Shown: positions 33,246 through 46,542 of the stretch, piece by piece | How positions within the stretch are numbered: the stretch's first letter is position 1 | Layout: every line of letters starts with the position of its first letter | Assembly (NCBI GenBank): GCA_008973525.1 | Contig: WACJ01000310.1 | Location: forward strand, 124,001 to 188,000 | DNA length: 64,000 nt | Reading direction: 5' to 3' | Source of the DNA: Stenopsyche tienmushanensis | Lineage: Eukaryota; Arthropoda; Insecta; Trichoptera; Stenopsychidae | Notes under the pieces: model-generated | Database searches by the model: none | What the model saw: the letters and a program-made list of their open reading frames with translations, nothing else | Told to the model about the DNA's origin: nothing | Made by a program: the position numbers and the translations under genes

Positions 33246-35388
33246 TATATTAGAAATTTACAAACAGCCTTCGCCATGTTACTTGAAAATACATAATAAA
33301 AAATAAAATATTTAAATGCAAACGTCAAATAATCATTTAAATCTTTATAATATAAAATTTGTAAAATTAAGCGCATATCAAATTGATCGAACGACGAATC
33401 GAAAAAATTTATTAAAATTATTTCGGCTTGCATCCCCGTGTAGAATTTTTCATATAGCAACACACGATGTGGCTACATTCGCAGTTGAATCAGTGGCGGC
33501 AAGTGAGTTAGTTGCTCGAGTGGTTTTCTGCGTGTGTGTTCGTCAAAACATTCAAAATGTTCAGCGGTATTACTGGTCAGTACAGCAAATTTTTAGCATA
33601 CATTTCAAATAAGAACGAAGCTAAATGCATGCATATTATTCTTAAACAACTTAATTAATACAAAATCAATTTTAATTCGTTGCAAAATTTAAATCAAAAA
33701 TATGCATGCAACGATTAAAAAAAATATTTTTATTTCAAACAATTTTTAATATTTTCCTAAGTATATCGCATTTTTTTATCTTTTAAAATTTGCATGCTCG
33801 ATTACCGTATCCTAAGGCGTATTTTTGATTATTTTAGTTATTGAAATATATTTTTAAATAATGGAAATTCGCTCAATTTGCGCAATGCGTCATACTCGTG
33901 TGACCGCAAATGTGTTAGAAAATGCCACCTATTTACGTAATTTCGACATTTAATCCTGCCAAATAAATAATGTCACATAAATTCAGGCTTTGTTGTGTAG
34001 TATTGTTATAGAATTGCACGCTTTTGAGTTGACAATACACAGTAATGTTGTAGTAACTCTTAGAATTTCTATAAATATTGATTTTGTGCGTCCCATGGAT
34101 CAATTGTTTTATGGGGGCTTCAATTGCTTAGCCCGTCTACTTCGATATTAAATGAAATATATTCGATAGGACAAGATATAGCCATCCGAATCCATTATTT
34201 ATATATTTAATTTTTTGATGTGAAAATCGGGGATACGTCCTGGACGAGGGCCTTCACTGAGGGTCCAATTTATTGTCGGTGCTTGTATGGGGTATTTTTT
34301 CTGGAATTAATTGCAATTGCGTCGCCATTCTTTTGTGTCGATCAATATAATAAGAAAAATAACGCAGTTGCTTCCCTACTAAATTGGGTCACAGGTAGAT
34401 TGAAATGGAAGCAAATATTTCTATATGTTATCCCCCTTTATCTCCCATCATATCCCCATCTCCCATTATAATATACTGCTGAATTTATATCACATCCCCT
34501 TTTTGATCCAGATCCACATCCTTTTCATAGCATATTTCTTAGCTGTTGATGAAGCCATTGCCCAATGCGGTTTTGCGCAGTTATTTGATTTTTTCGGATT
34601 GCATTTGCAAGATTGCAATCTTGCCAGAATTGCAGCAATCTTGCGTTTCCTTTGTTTGGATCCTCAACATCTTGCACATCCATTCCATCGATTCATGCCC
34701 CAATTGCTTCGATCAAATCTGTTTTGCTGCAGATTTGTCCCGAGACAATGAGATGGTGTTCCTCTTCGGCCAAAACTGGTTCTAGAGAATGATACCGTTA
34801 TTTTGGTGTATCCCACACATTCTTTCATAGACTCTATCAATGAGGTCAGAAGCGTTTTTTGTTGTCCCAAGCATGTGGAAGGAATAGTCACATCTTAATA
34901 TATCTACTATCTGTGGCAGACATGCGTTTAGAGACATCTGGTTCAATGACATTGCAGATTACGACATGAGTCTACTCGGCAGGGGACAATTATAAAAGTC
35001 TTACTAATGTGAAGTCTGACCTTTATCGACAGAAAGACATCCCTGCTTCTCGTCTTGAGAGACAAATTTACTCTGTTATTCGATGGCTTCAGATAATAGC
35101 TTCGATTCTTCCAGCTAATTTAATCTCGAGAAGACTCAATCGTCAGACAGAAGTAACAAACACTGAGCGCAAGATAATCTGAAGATATTTTCATTTACTG
35201 ACTTCTGGATTGTCCTCAAAATATGTTTATTATTCAGCATTTGGCACACATAAAGAAATCATCCAGTAATTGTCCATTTTTCCATAATTTTATTGTATTG
35301 ATTTTCTCAGACATATTTCCGTCAGATGGTTGCGCGCGCATCATCTGTACTGCGACAGTAAAGCACTTATTGAAAATGATTGCTCCCC
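33246..35388. other. Non-coding DNA with weak ORFs
   Basis: A minus-strand stretch at 34550-34890 reads partly open with polar sequence (for example GMDVQDVEDPNKGNARLLQF), as does a plus-strand stretch near 34985-35130. Neither matches a family I know, and both are interrupted. They could be relics of one gene or element, or chance. Confidence 0.35.
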
Positions 35389-35486
35389 TTAACCCTTTTA
35401 GAGCCGAATATCGATATATCATCGTTGTCAACACTTGCAAAAAATTCCAACGCCGAAATATCGTCGTATATACGATGGTGCATTAA
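35389..35486. mobile_element. Short TTAA-bounded element, about 98 bp
   Basis: It is bounded by TTAA at 35389-35392 (TTAACCCTTTTAGAGCCGAA) and 35483-35486. The interior is rich in self-complementary CGATAT/ATATCG steps and would fold strongly. The ends are less alike than those of the 27623 element, so the boundary is less certain. Confidence 0.45.
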
Positions 35487-35582
35487 TATTCGCACTCTTA
35501 ATTAAAATCTAGTAATTAGTAACTAGTATTATCAACTGAATAGGGAATATTTGTATTGATGTATATAATGGTTTATAATATA

Positions 35583-36011
35583 CTAGCTGGTACCCGGCAC
35601 GATGCTGCCACAGAAATATTCTAAAAATATTGTTTAAAATTTGAAAGAGTTATCTTGTTTAATTAGGAATGATAGAAATAATGATTTTTTTTTGTTGGTT
35701 TTATTATAAATATGAACAAACATACAAACACTGATTTTTATATATAAGATCTACTGTACGTTAATCATACTATACTTATATTATTTGAGAAAGTGCAAAC
35801 AATAAGTTGGCAAAGTTTAATTGCAATCGAATAAACGGTATGGCAGCGCATTAAATACGGACAAACAAACATTATTTTTTATATATTAGACTAAGCTTAT
35901 GTTATTCGTGGAATTCTTAGCAATAAGTGGACGAAGTTTTATCGCAATCAGATGAACGGTATGGCAGCGCATTCCGAACGAACAAAACCCAATTCATTTT
36001 TATATATTAGA
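35583..36011 (-). mobile_element. Non-autonomous Helitron with duplicated 5' end
   Basis: The 3' end is GGTACCAGCTAG at 35583, followed by T, as in the large Helitron. A 5' end TCTAATATATAAAAATGAA lies at 36011. A second 5'-end copy (TCTAATATATAAAAAATAAT) lies inside at about 35894, so two 5' segments are joined in tandem. The base before the outer 5' TC is T rather than the expected A. There is no coding capacity. Confidence 0.65.
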
Positions 36012-36697
36012 AGATAACAACATAACAAATTAAAAACTAGAATCATATGCTATTTTATTGTTGGTAGTTGTTGTTTGAGCTATTTTGATCTGGTTTAATC
36101 TACGAAACATAACAACGGCAATCCAAAGTATTTTACATACCATTTTGATTGATATGGACATTTTATACACGAAGATTGGTAAATAGAGTCCACAAGTCCA
36201 ATCAATCGATAAATCTGAAAAATGTATCGAGTCCAATCGATCAATGATTCATTCAGATTCCATCTCCATGCCCCAACGACAGAAGCTTTTAAAACCAACA
36301 TTATAGCATCGTCTTCGGTATTTGTTGGCAATGGAACCAGAATAAATTCAAAATAAATTTGATTTGCTCAGTTTTGTTTAGACAGAGTGCAAAATAATCG
36401 TATCAAATAAACGGGCAATAAATCGCATTTATCTCAGTCGTGTTTTGACTCCATCTTCATGTTTTGTCCCAATTAACCTAACGACCCATGTCGTAACAGA
36501 CAGTTATAGAAATTTGTCGTCTAACTGTATTATCGATGAATAACTTCAATAACATAATTGCGCTAAAAATAACTGCAATAGTGATGTCATTAGAACGAGG
36601 CTATATGATATTTAAAATATATGTTCGTAGCCCCGGACTTGCGAACAAACACATGTAAGAAATTAGGATTCAGGTTGTCGTCATGATGGAGACGCAA
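36012..36697. other. Non-coding spacer
   Basis: No gene or repeat boundary identified. Confidence 0.35.
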
Positions 36698-36800
36698 TCT
36701 AATATATAAAAACCAATGTTTGTTTGTCCGTATTTAATGCGCTACCATACCGTTCATCCGATTGCAATAAAACTTTGTCAATTTATTGTTTATACTTGCA
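36698..36800 (+). mobile_element. Isolated Helitron 5' end
   Basis: It starts TCTAATATATAAAAACCAAT after an A, then continues with the family's ATGCGCTACCATACCGTTCA block and CAATAAAACTTTGTC. The match fades after about 100 bases and no 3' end was found nearby. Confidence 0.65.
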
Positions 36801-37997
36801 GCAATAACATAGGCTTGGTAAAAATATTGTTTGTATACGCAGTTTATCATGCGAGACCGCATAATCGCTTGTATGCCATATATTAAGAGTCGAATGCATT
36901 TATAAGATTTCGCATGGTGAACTTGAGTAATAAATTGAAGCCCCACGAACGATAGAAGTAATTATGATTTTATTCAAACGATTGCTTCTAGAAAGCTTTC
37001 TCAGAAAAAAAAATATTTTGGCATGATCGCTGTTGATACACTTTCGGCTCGTATGCCAAAAGAATTAATTTTAAGTTCGACGAAACTTCTCGATGCTAAT
37101 GCAAGTTTTTGCGATATCTGCAGAATTTTAACATCGAATTTGTAATGCAAATTCAAATTTATTGTATCCGGTGAGACGATTCATCGCCGCTGTATTTCCT
37201 TCTATCGTCTCTTCCGCCAGTTCCTTGTACGGATTTAACACAGACATGTGGCACAAATAGCTGAGAACTATTATAAAATATCGCCATTCGATCAAAGTTC
37301 GACGATAACATCACCATCAGTTCATAACGGACACCTATATGAATAATATTTTCCTGGAACGCATTTTCGAATGATTCGTCATAGATTTAAGTGCATTTGC
37401 ATTTATAATAATTAGAATACCTTTGACTATCACAGTCTTGAGTCACATTCTTCTCGCAAGCCATTTTATTCGTCAATATGATACCTTGAAGCCTTGAGCT
37501 TTGAACAATGAGGAAGAATTCTTCCATCATTTTGACAGACATTTTGAATGCGAAATCGAATAGAATCGCCTTGGAAAATTAGTGGATGATCTTCTATGAT
37601 GTCCATCTACCACCTGTTTGAAGACATGCCACTTGTGATCTAATCCATTTAATTCCACCTGCTGAATATCCTCATTCCAGTCGTCGTATTTTATAACCAC
37701 CTGCTTATCTATGATTAATTTGCTTGAATTTGCTGTTTTGAAACGAGCCATACGCTTGAGGGATCGGAAAGATAATTAATATAACTAAGGAAGTCTTTCA
37801 AATCTTACTTGTAATGTATTTTCTGATACCGCGTTAAAGTGAAGCCGCGCAAATGGCTATCGTGTATTTCAAGGGACAATGATTTCCATTGACAGGGATG
37901 GGATCTTAATTAACAATAAACAATACAGCAGACCTGCGGTAATCCGACAGACGTTTTGCAAAGCAGTATCAGATTGTTCAATTTGTCGGACTATAAC
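36801..37997. other. Non-coding DNA
   Basis: No supported gene. A 74-codon minus-strand ORF at 37527-37751 (starting MARFKTANSSKLIIDKQVVI) has unremarkable, plausible composition but no recognised motif and no neighbours that would support it. Confidence 0.35.
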
Positions 37998-38475
37998 CAG
38001 GTCCGTAACAAGGGGGTGGCAAAGCAAGCGCCTGCCACGGGCGCAACTGGGCTTGGGGCGCTAAACGCAGAATACCGACCCAGTCGAGATTTGCACATAG
38101 TTTTTATTTTACTTGACTTTTCTTCTTTACATGAATCAATTCTGATTGACTGTGTCCGTTTTTATAATATATTATACGTTGTCTAATTCCTCTTTTCTTC
38201 ATAATCATTTTTCTTCGAAAGAAAATCGTTTTATATTGGGAATTCGTAATTGTTCTGTAGACATATCGGGTATGGCGTCCGACCGCGAGGCGTCCATTTG
38301 TCATGTCAGCGGTCCGAAAAGCGGACCAGTTGCAGACCTTATGGCTACTCTGTCTTATTTTAGGGCTTTTTGCGGTATGTTTGAGGATAAATCGGTACAT
38401 GGGATCCCGAATAGCGGGACCAATGGACCCATGTTTCATCCTGAATTTATGCAAAAACTGGACCCCTTGTAGTCC
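37998..38475 (+). repeat. Palindrome-core repeat with clear left end
   Basis: The left end reads CAGGTCCGTAACAAGGGGGT, then GGCAAAGCAAGCGCCTGCCA. The middle holds GGTATGGCGTCCGACCGCGA, the core GCGGTCCGAAAAGCGGACCA, and TATTTTAGGGCTTTTTG. The right part (GTTTCATCCTGAATTTATGC) matches the copy at 55.3-55.8 kb. The right terminus is not certain. Confidence 0.65.
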
Positions 38476-41160
38476 GGAACTTTTTGAGAAGGAGTTCTTG
38501 TAATTATTATAGAATTAATGCCATAATCACAATGGCCATTGCATTTATAAATAATAAAAACCTGTTACCATCATCAAACCTATTCAATGACGATGTTTTC
38601 AATGACAACCATTCCTTGCTAGCTACAAAGCCTTCTGTTTTGTTATTTCTGCTTTCATGATCAAATGTGTGTTCAGAAAGAAGTTTATGCCTGTTTCTTT
38701 CTTGAAGAAACGTCATATACAAAGGTTCCTCCACCTTTGGATGTTTGTTGATGAAAGTTTGTTTCTTGTTTAGCCCACAATCAATGATGGAGGCGATCTG
38801 TTGAATGTTTTCGCGGTTCTTTTTTGTATCATAAATTATGGATCGATCTATGCCATACTTATTTGCTAACTTACCAACAGATTAATTACAATTAAGGCGG
38901 TCCAAAATTACATATACGTACATATGTACTATACTTGTATTGGAATGTCGGACTACAAGGGGCGCCGGATTAGATCGATCCGCTGTATTTGGAAGACAAT
39001 GGTGTGTTTCTAGCGTAACATTAAAATGTTACTAAATTTTTATCGTGTCACATTCTTATCAGAACAATATTTTTAAATCATTTTACGATCATATTTAGTG
39101 TACAAAGTTGCAAATATTGACTCTCATTGGTTTATTTTGTGTCATAAGAATGACCACAGCTTGTCGGTTAACTATGAATTACACCTGAACAATCAATAGA
39201 ATTAACTTATAACTGCACACCCGATACATGCCTCATGCATTCAATGCGTAATATGTAACAACTCACCGCTAAAAATACATTTTTTCATATAAATATATAA
39301 TTATAGAATCACATGCATCATCATGCACCGGCTCTGTGCGTTCATTGCAAATAGTGTTCGTGCAAAATAATTGAATTCTCGATGGAGTTGCTACAGCGTG
39401 ACATTTTACCTTGATGTGTGAACCATTGAATTATGATTTCATGGATTTTGTTGGAGATCTGATCTCAAATCACGTGGTAAATCAGCGGTCGTGCCTAGAG
39501 TAGATTGGACGTATTGGTCCTGATGGATTGCTTTTGGATGTTTGATTGGATATCCAGGACATGGGGCTTGAAAATAGAATAAAAGTGGTCGCTCTTGCAT
39601 CTATTTTTGAAGCGCGCCTGTAAGAAACATTGTCTGAGGCGCAAGATTGGCGATTCAGCCGGCGTGATTTGTAATGATGCTAAATTACCATTGCTCAAAG
39701 CAATGATTTCATGTGCAAATGGAACTGATGATGCATATAAATTACAGCCTTCGCACAGCAATGAAAAGAATGTAATCCGTGGAGATAATTCGATATTTTG
39801 GTCTGGAGAAAATAGCATCATCTATGAGTCAACGGTTCGTGATGTTTACTCACAAGGCGAAATAAATAAGTCGAAAAATACTTATTATGACTATTGTTGT
39901 ACGACACTCGTGTATTTAATCTCCCTGCGCTATGATTAATCTAACAAATAATAATAATATATTAAAATGTACATTCACCAGTTCATGATAAGTCAATTGA
40001 TTACACAAGTGAAAAATATGTTTACTTAATTAGTTGCTTTCATAAAAAGCGAATTGATAAAAAATCAGAGTATCTCGAAGCTATGTGCCTGGAATGAAAT
40101 AATTTTCGAACGGAAAAGTTTTCTCAATAATCATTCATCAGAAGGTCGAGAAGGTCGGACATGTTGCGATAAGCAATGAACTGAGGACTGTATCCGATGT
40201 TGCTTTGGACAAAAAAAAAAGAAAATGGTACAACAACGGAAATGATGCAACTATCAGATCATCGATGACAGCAATGATGCTTGCATCTTATACAAAAATA
40301 ATTATAATCATTAACAAATTATGCTATAAAATTTGATTGTTAAATTTGAACTATTAAAATTGTGATATTAACCCTGTGCACTCGAGGGGTGACTCTCAAT
40401 CACCATATGATTTAATGCCGCAACTCGATGCACGGCAATAACAGTTAACGTTTAGTTCATTTAACGTATCCCCTTCAAATATAAGATTTTCTTATCTGAA
40501 ATTAGTCCGCAACCACGAATCGGACTGCATCTTCGACACTAGTTCGAATTTGATAGTCATGGCAGAAAGACTACCAAGTTTTTTTTATCCCTAAAGCATT
40601 GAATATGAGTTAGGAAGGATTACAAAGTGTGTTCTCAAAGAAACAAAGCTGGCAAAAAACATCAAACCACAATTGGCAATTTTTTTATGAAATATCACAC
40701 ACAGCAAAATTACAGACTCTAATATTTAAGAAATTATATTCATAAAGGTATAAAGATATATAAAATGTTAAAATATAAAAATAATACTCTTATTTCTAAT
40801 AATAATATAAATAATATTAATATGGGACTCTTATTCGATAGATAAGTTTATTTTGAATGACTAATTTAATGCCCAATTACGAAAGTGGGAGGAAGCCATA
40901 ATTTTGTCGCAAGAGGCGTGTTAAAAATATATTAATTATTATCATTGAAGTGTTGCAAAAAAAAGATACACATGCAATAATCTGTCAGTGACTCAATAAT
41001 AATTATAGATGGACAAAAGTAAAGATTTTGATAGCTTGGGTGAATGGATATGTGGCTGCAATATAATTATGATGATACTAATGACTGGTTATAAATATAA
41101 TACAATATGAATAATGATTTATAACAGGCACTGTCAACCTTTTTCTTACACCGAACCCTT
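38476..41160. other. Non-coding DNA
   Basis: ORFs at 39495-39939 overlap on both strands and match nothing I know. A short TTAA-bounded stretch at about 40368-40448, with internal GTGCACTCGAG versus CTCGATGCAC, may be another small TTAA element. No genes are supported. Confidence 0.4.
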
Positions 41161-41540
41161 TTAACCCCTTAAAGAGGTAAGACATAGAGTTGTGTCCGAT
41201 TTCCAATGATTCAGAAAGAGCATTTTTATACGTTGACCTCGGAGACAGATAGAGACGGATAGTGTGTTGTTTTAAGTATTAAAAAAAAAGGTTTTAAGTG
41301 TATTGTGTGCTATCAACAAAATTGACTGAGAATATTAACAAAATTTTGAAAAAAGAGTGGTTTATTATATGTTACTAGAATGTTGACGGTATATCAACTA
41401 CAAGAATAATTTATTTTGTAGAGATAGTACTTTATAAGTTAATCATCTGGTTTTATCAAATTATGACCAAACTATCATTTTTCTTACCTGCAAATTGATG
41501 GTGAATTCTAAAAATATAATTATTTAAATATCGTAGAGTA
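41161..41540. repeat. TTAACCCCTTAA-starting repeat fragment
   Basis: It begins TTAACCCCTTAAAGAGGTAA at 41161. The start is like the ends of the element at 41541-41835, so it is probably one end of a relative. No second end was identified. Confidence 0.4.
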
Positions 41541-41835
41541 TTAACCCCTTCAACGTTTTGATTCGCTGTTAAAAGTGTCATCTGTAGTGAGGCGATCTTT
41601 TTGCCTTTTCGCGTCATATCCAGTATATGAAAATAGTATATCATCAATTTCGAACAAGTCAGTTCCCGAGATGAATCATTCTTACATTTAACGTGCATAA
41701 CACTGCAATCGGACATATCCGCCATTTTCTACTGAGGTTTGCTTAACTTGCACAATGCGGATATATCCGTCATACCCACTCTGCATGGACTTTGGTCTTG
41801 ACGGATATATACGTCATATCCACTTAAGGGGCTAA
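41541..41835. mobile_element. TTAA-bounded MITE, about 295 bp
   Basis: The left end is TTAACCCCTTCAACG. The right end, read inward, is TTAGCCCCTTAAGTGGATAT, where the target TTAA has changed by one base. The right half contains several GGATATATCCG-like palindromes and ATATCCGTCAT repeats. It fits piggyBac-type targeting. An 89-codon minus-strand ORF inside is not recognisably coding. Confidence 0.6.
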
Positions 41836-43188
41836 GAGTAGCTCTATCCTCGATCAAATTGATCGTAGCCAGTTTGTACACAATTTTTATTGAACCAATT
41901 AATTTAATACAAAAAAATGTCGCTCGGGACGATTTGTTGCAAGTCGAGGAAGTATAAGGAATGTGTTAATGCGTATGCCTTTAAATCGCGCATATTAAAC
42001 TCCACACAAAGCGTATATCAACGCAATTTTAAAACTGCTCAAAACCCTCAATTTGCATTCGCTTGGGAAGTGGAAAACCACTAAATCCATTAATTTACGG
42101 CGTGTTAAAAATAAATGTTTCGACATCTCTGACACATTGCACTGGTCATGTTCAGTGCTTTAGCACTCAGTAGTCGATATTTCCGCAATCAAAGCGGACT
42201 AGTCACAAAGTCAATCCTTGACGAGGAATATCGAGCACTGTTGGTCGTCTCGCTGGTGTGCGCAGGAATGCCATAGTCGACGTCCTTGTGCTCACCGTCG
42301 ATGACTTCATCGCTTCAAACATTGCGCCATCGTCATAATTACATTATACGTGCGATTCCATTCACTCTTCGGCCGATCCTTCTGCGACGCAAAACCAGCC
42401 TTAACACTCAATCCTCGGTGCGATGCACTCCGCCGGAAGTGGCGCAATCGAGCAACTTCAAGAGCCATGCTACAAAGCTATTTTAGCACGGGAAGCCGCT
42501 GCCAAAGAAAGATGATGTTTGCTTTTTTTTGTTCAAAGATCCATCGATTGTGTATCTCAAATACTGAGAGCACGTCAAAGAAGGATCATCCATCCAACCC
42601 TGAAATTTTACACCATATCTATATTGGACTGCGAAGGCCGATGATTCGGTTTTTATGTTGCTTCGGTGGAACGTATTGGAAATGCCCCAATTTTTTATCT
42701 TCTGATGTATTCCAAGCTTTACGAATATCAACGTCGACGTTCTGCCATTATACTAAACTGCGTCCAACAATATAAATTTGTTCATTGTTTAAATGCTCCC
42801 ATAATTCAACGTCCTACGTACGCTCATTATTAAACATGTTTACGTACGTTCATTATAAGCAATTTGCTGAATAAAATCGCACTATATGACAGTGTCATGT
42901 CTGGGAATCCAATCCCAGGATCCTGGATCTCGAACAGTTTTAGGTACTGATGAATCCCGGGATTAGTAAACGCAATCCCGAAAAATTCTGGATTGAAAAT
43001 TTTATCTGAATCGTACACCTCACCAGCACAATGAAGGCTACTAAATTGAGACATTTTTGCCGAAAACTGGACGCATAGAAACAGTGGCGTAACTACTAAT
43101 TGGCGATCTTAGGCGACGCCTAGGGGTAGTAAATGTCTAATCTATGTATACACACATAGAGTACATATATGTTTTTCAAATTTTTATA
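41836..43188. other. Non-coding DNA with a GC-richer patch
   Basis: A GC-richer stretch at about 42200-42500 has overlapping ORFs on the plus strand (one includes CDALRRKWRNRATSRAML). This vaguely resembles non-LTR retrotransposon ORFs but is not enough to name. CAGTGGCGTAACTACTAATT at about 43082 resembles the GTAAC-type element ends seen elsewhere, but no partner end was found. Confidence 0.35.
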
Positions 43189-43290
43189 TTAACCTTTCCC
43201 TACCGGTGATGTATTTACTACACCTCGACTCTAATAATGAGAATATCGATATGAAATAAAATAGATACGGGGTTCAAAATTTTTGTATTC
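43189..43290 (+). repeat. Partial copy of the 148-bp TTAA family
   Basis: It starts TTAACCTTTCCCTACCGGTG and ATGTATTTACTACACCTCGA, then a block (TAATGAGAATATCGATATGA, ATAGATACGGGGTTCA) that recurs inverted at about 51427-51484. It shares the end but not the interior of the full 148-bp copies, so it is a related subfamily. Confidence 0.55.
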
Positions 43291-44512
43291 CACCGTAATA
43301 TAATTATGAATCACATCAAAGTATTATAGTATGTTAATATTCATCTGCAGCGACGGAATTAAATAATTTGTTGGGAAAACGAGAGTTTTGCGAGTTTTAG
43401 TCCGTGTCTCAGCAGAAATGAATTTTATCAGTCCTTTTTATAAAATCACCCTTTTTATCTCTACAACTATTCCTGTTGTAATCTGCATATAATTTCGTTG
43501 TATTCGGAACTTGTATCAAAAGAGTCTCGTTCTGATTAGTTTTGTTACCAAATCCACAATTTCGTTAATAAAGCCGGATTAATATGTTGTAAATATACAA
43601 TTTGTAATTTTGCTCGTGAAGCTCAAATTGTCGAGCGCGGCAAACCGAGTGTTAAAATCATAATGTCGCAATTACGCAGCCGCAAATGCACAAGTGCACA
43701 GACAGTGCGCAGACACAAAGTCCAAAACCAAAGATGGCCTTATTACCGATCAAAACGATAAGACTACATATGTAAAAAACTGTGTGCGTCTTTTGTTGTT
43801 TGTGTTTCCGCAAGAACGCTCGGAAAAATAAGGAGCGTAGCCCAAAAACTCAGGCTGCCCACTCGTCTTCTCCCATTGGCAAGATTCGCAAACATCGTCC
43901 AAAATTTATAAATTTTCCTGTTGTCTGCAGACTTTTGGCGTCCGGAGAGAAGATTTAACAAAATTCCACTGCTTTAATAACTAATAAATTCATCTATTTA
44001 TAATCCTTTAGAATCCCTGGTTATCCAAACAAATGTATAGCTGAAAATCGCCTGTTGAATTGCATTCGAGATGAGGCGCAAAACCTATCCACATCAGAAT
44101 TTATTAGCCAAAACAATATCAAATTTATGGCATAAATTTTGCAGTTTCACGTAAAAAGCATCTTATGAACGGAAACTTTTATGTATAAGTTATATGCGAT
44201 TGGGTCTTTGATTGAAAAAATATTCCTGTTTTATCGACCGAGTGGTTTGCCTTGAAGGAGCTATAAAAACCTGCTTGTATCGTCCGCGAAGATTCAGAGA
44301 AACAAGGATTCCATGCATCCTTTTTTTATGAGATTTGACCAAAAACTATGTAGTGCCGAAGTTCTTCAAACTTACAATGTTACAGTATTTTTATTTGCAT
44401 TATAAACTTTTTTTGATTTAATGTAAAACATCTTATATTATATAATCTGATCATTTTAAATCCAAATCAAATTTTAGCTAGCACCATTTTATAGGATTTA
44501 CCATATACAATG
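43291..44512. other. Non-coding DNA
   Basis: Nothing supportable seen. Confidence 0.35.
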
Positions 44513-44660
44513 TTAATCTTTGCCTATCGGTGATGTATTTCGTACAATTTTATAACTTTACAAAAATTGTTCCAATTCAACCCCAACAAATAAAAGTAAT
44601 AGTGGTGTACCAAATACATATCATCGGTGGGTATTTTTAGCATAGTAAGGGAAAGGTTAA
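44513..44660 (+). mobile_element. 148-bp TTAA MITE, copy 1
   Basis: TTAA at 44513-44516 and 44657-44660 bound it. The ends are TTAATCTTTGCCTATCGGTG and, inward from the right, TTAACCTTTCCCTTACTATG. The interior includes ATTGTTCCAATTCAACCCCA and TAGTGGTGTACCAAATACAT. An inverted copy of the same length is at 45210-45357. Confidence 0.75.
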
Positions 44661-44689
44661 TATAGTCAATTGTTTCCTGCGCTCTTTAT

Positions 44690-44880
44690 TAAAAAAAAAA
44701 TCGCTTTCCAATCCAGATGTAATACAGAAGATCAAAAATATTAATATCTGTGATAATTCGTCTCGATCCAGGTTTAGCCCGATTTTCTGGCTCTGATAAA
44801 GTAAATATCAAGACGATTAATATAGTCTGACAGGGTCGTTTATGAGCGATTAATTTGCAGTAATCATCAACAAATTTAAA
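44690..44880 (+). repeat. Second SINE-body copy
   Basis: It matches the SINE at 30455-30712 through CCAATCCAGATGTAATACAG, TCGTCTCGATCCAGGTTTAG and AAGTAAATATCAAGACGATT. The pol III head (A box) is missing, so this copy is 5'-truncated or diverged. Confidence 0.55.
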
Positions 44881-45209
44881 AATAACGTCGATTTTGCCAT
44901 TATTCAATCTTTAGGTTGTAGCATATGAACGTTCGGGAGTATTTAATTTAAAGATTATTATTCGCGATGTATGTGGTCGAGCGTTGTCTTGCAGCAATTT
45001 AGATCCATGCCTTTTTATTAGAATTGACTGCTTAATTTTTAGTTTCCGGTGCATATTTTCGATTTCACGACAATACGATTTAGCCATAATTGCGTCTCCT
45101 GTTTAAAAGAAGCAATGCATTGTTCCATTATTTGTCCATCATACAGTAGGCATGACCTTTTTTTGATGCGTTGAAGGTTTTGGTAAGCATATTGAAGATT
45201 CATCGACAT
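44881..45209. other. Non-coding spacer between inverted MITEs
   Basis: Part of the 549-bp spacer between the two inverted 148-bp copies. No gene. Confidence 0.4.
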
Positions 45210-45357
45210 TTGACCTCTCCCTTACTGTGCTAAAAATATCCAACGATGATGTGTATTTGGTACACCACTATTACTTTTATTTGTTGGGGTTGAATTGGAA
45301 CAATTTTTGTTAAGTTATAAAATTGTACGAAATACATCACCGGTAGGGAAAGATTAA
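45210..45357 (-). mobile_element. 148-bp TTAA MITE, copy 2, inverted
   Basis: It is bounded by TTGA (mutated TTAA) at 45210 and TTAA at 45354-45357. Read on the minus strand it begins TTAATCTTTCCCTACCGGTG and matches copy 1 across its full length, including GGTGTACCAAATACACATCA. Equal length and high similarity show both copies are complete. Confidence 0.75.
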
Positions 45358-46542
45358 CCACTGCCCAAATATTTTCCTGTTTTTTGGTCGATCTTTGAGC
45401 AATTGAAATTCCGAATCTTCATGTGATACTATCTAATAAAAGTACTTATTCAAATGAAAAATACTTACTGAAGCAATAGGAAAATACTATATACATTACT
45501 TTAACCCTAGAAAAATGAATAGTCGGGACACGTTAAGAAGACGAGGTTTTTACCCAAATTTCATGAGCTTTCCAGAAAAATCACAATGTATCTGTTTCAA
45601 ATTAACACTTTCTGACAATGGACATTTAGTGATGTGGTATAAATTAGTTGGTGGTAGTATATTTTTGAACCAGCTCGGCGAATGCCATCAGTTGCAGCAG
45701 ACCAAATAGCAGCCTTGACCCTCCTCAAGTACAGCTGGACTTCGCGTGCTTTTGCGTACCTTCTTTGTCTAATGGCCTTCTGCGGTTGTCCGAATACAAC
45801 TTTTTATCATACGTATACATAAATGTTCGATCGGAAATCGGATATTTATGTATTCCGGCAGTCGCCGAGCGAATTTTCAATGGATCGTTTTGTCGACGGT
45901 CATCGACTTTTCGATGCATTCATCATATTTATCACGCTTGCCGTTTACGCTGTCATTGGTTTAATTGGAAAATCGTCCACTTTCAGCATCAAATCACACG
46001 AAAATATTAAATTTCGCACGAAATCCCACGCAATCCTGCGACTTTTTTGCGGACACAGTTGGCGAACTTCTCCTCCGCTATCGGATTTGTATATTTGGAC
46101 GAATCGTTAATAGCTTTTCTATTTTCACTCCAACGATATAAATTGCATATCTGTCACCCTGCGGGGCCTACAGAGTCTCAGGATGCTAAATTTAAATACA
46201 TGTGTTATTCGGGACGCGTTTTAAAAAGTTTGGACGCTGATTTCGACCAAAATGTAAGCGATTCGGTTTTACGTCCGTTTTATTAACCCGCTTTTTCGAT
46301 AGCTCTTTAATGTCTGCTTATAAAAATAGTCATGAGCTGGTTCTTTCAGTTTGATTGATGGTGTTTTTATAGATTGACACGCGAGAAAGGCACGAATGCC
46401 ATCATAATGGTCTCGATTAACAGACCTTCGATTATTCGATGCGTATCATTTGATGTAACGCCTCGATAGAACCAAATACGTGCAAAATCATAACTGAAAA
46501 TAATTTAGGTTTGTTCTATATTTCTGTTTTTGAAAAATCCAG
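45358..46542. other. Non-coding DNA with ORF noise
   Basis: ORFs of 64-95 codons at 45515-46110 have no recognisable motifs. Confidence 0.35.

Noticed and set aside
34664..34891. Polar minus-strand ORFs near 34.6-34.9 kb
   Set aside because: Some frames look faintly coding but are interrupted by stops, with no recognised family and no consistent splice solution.
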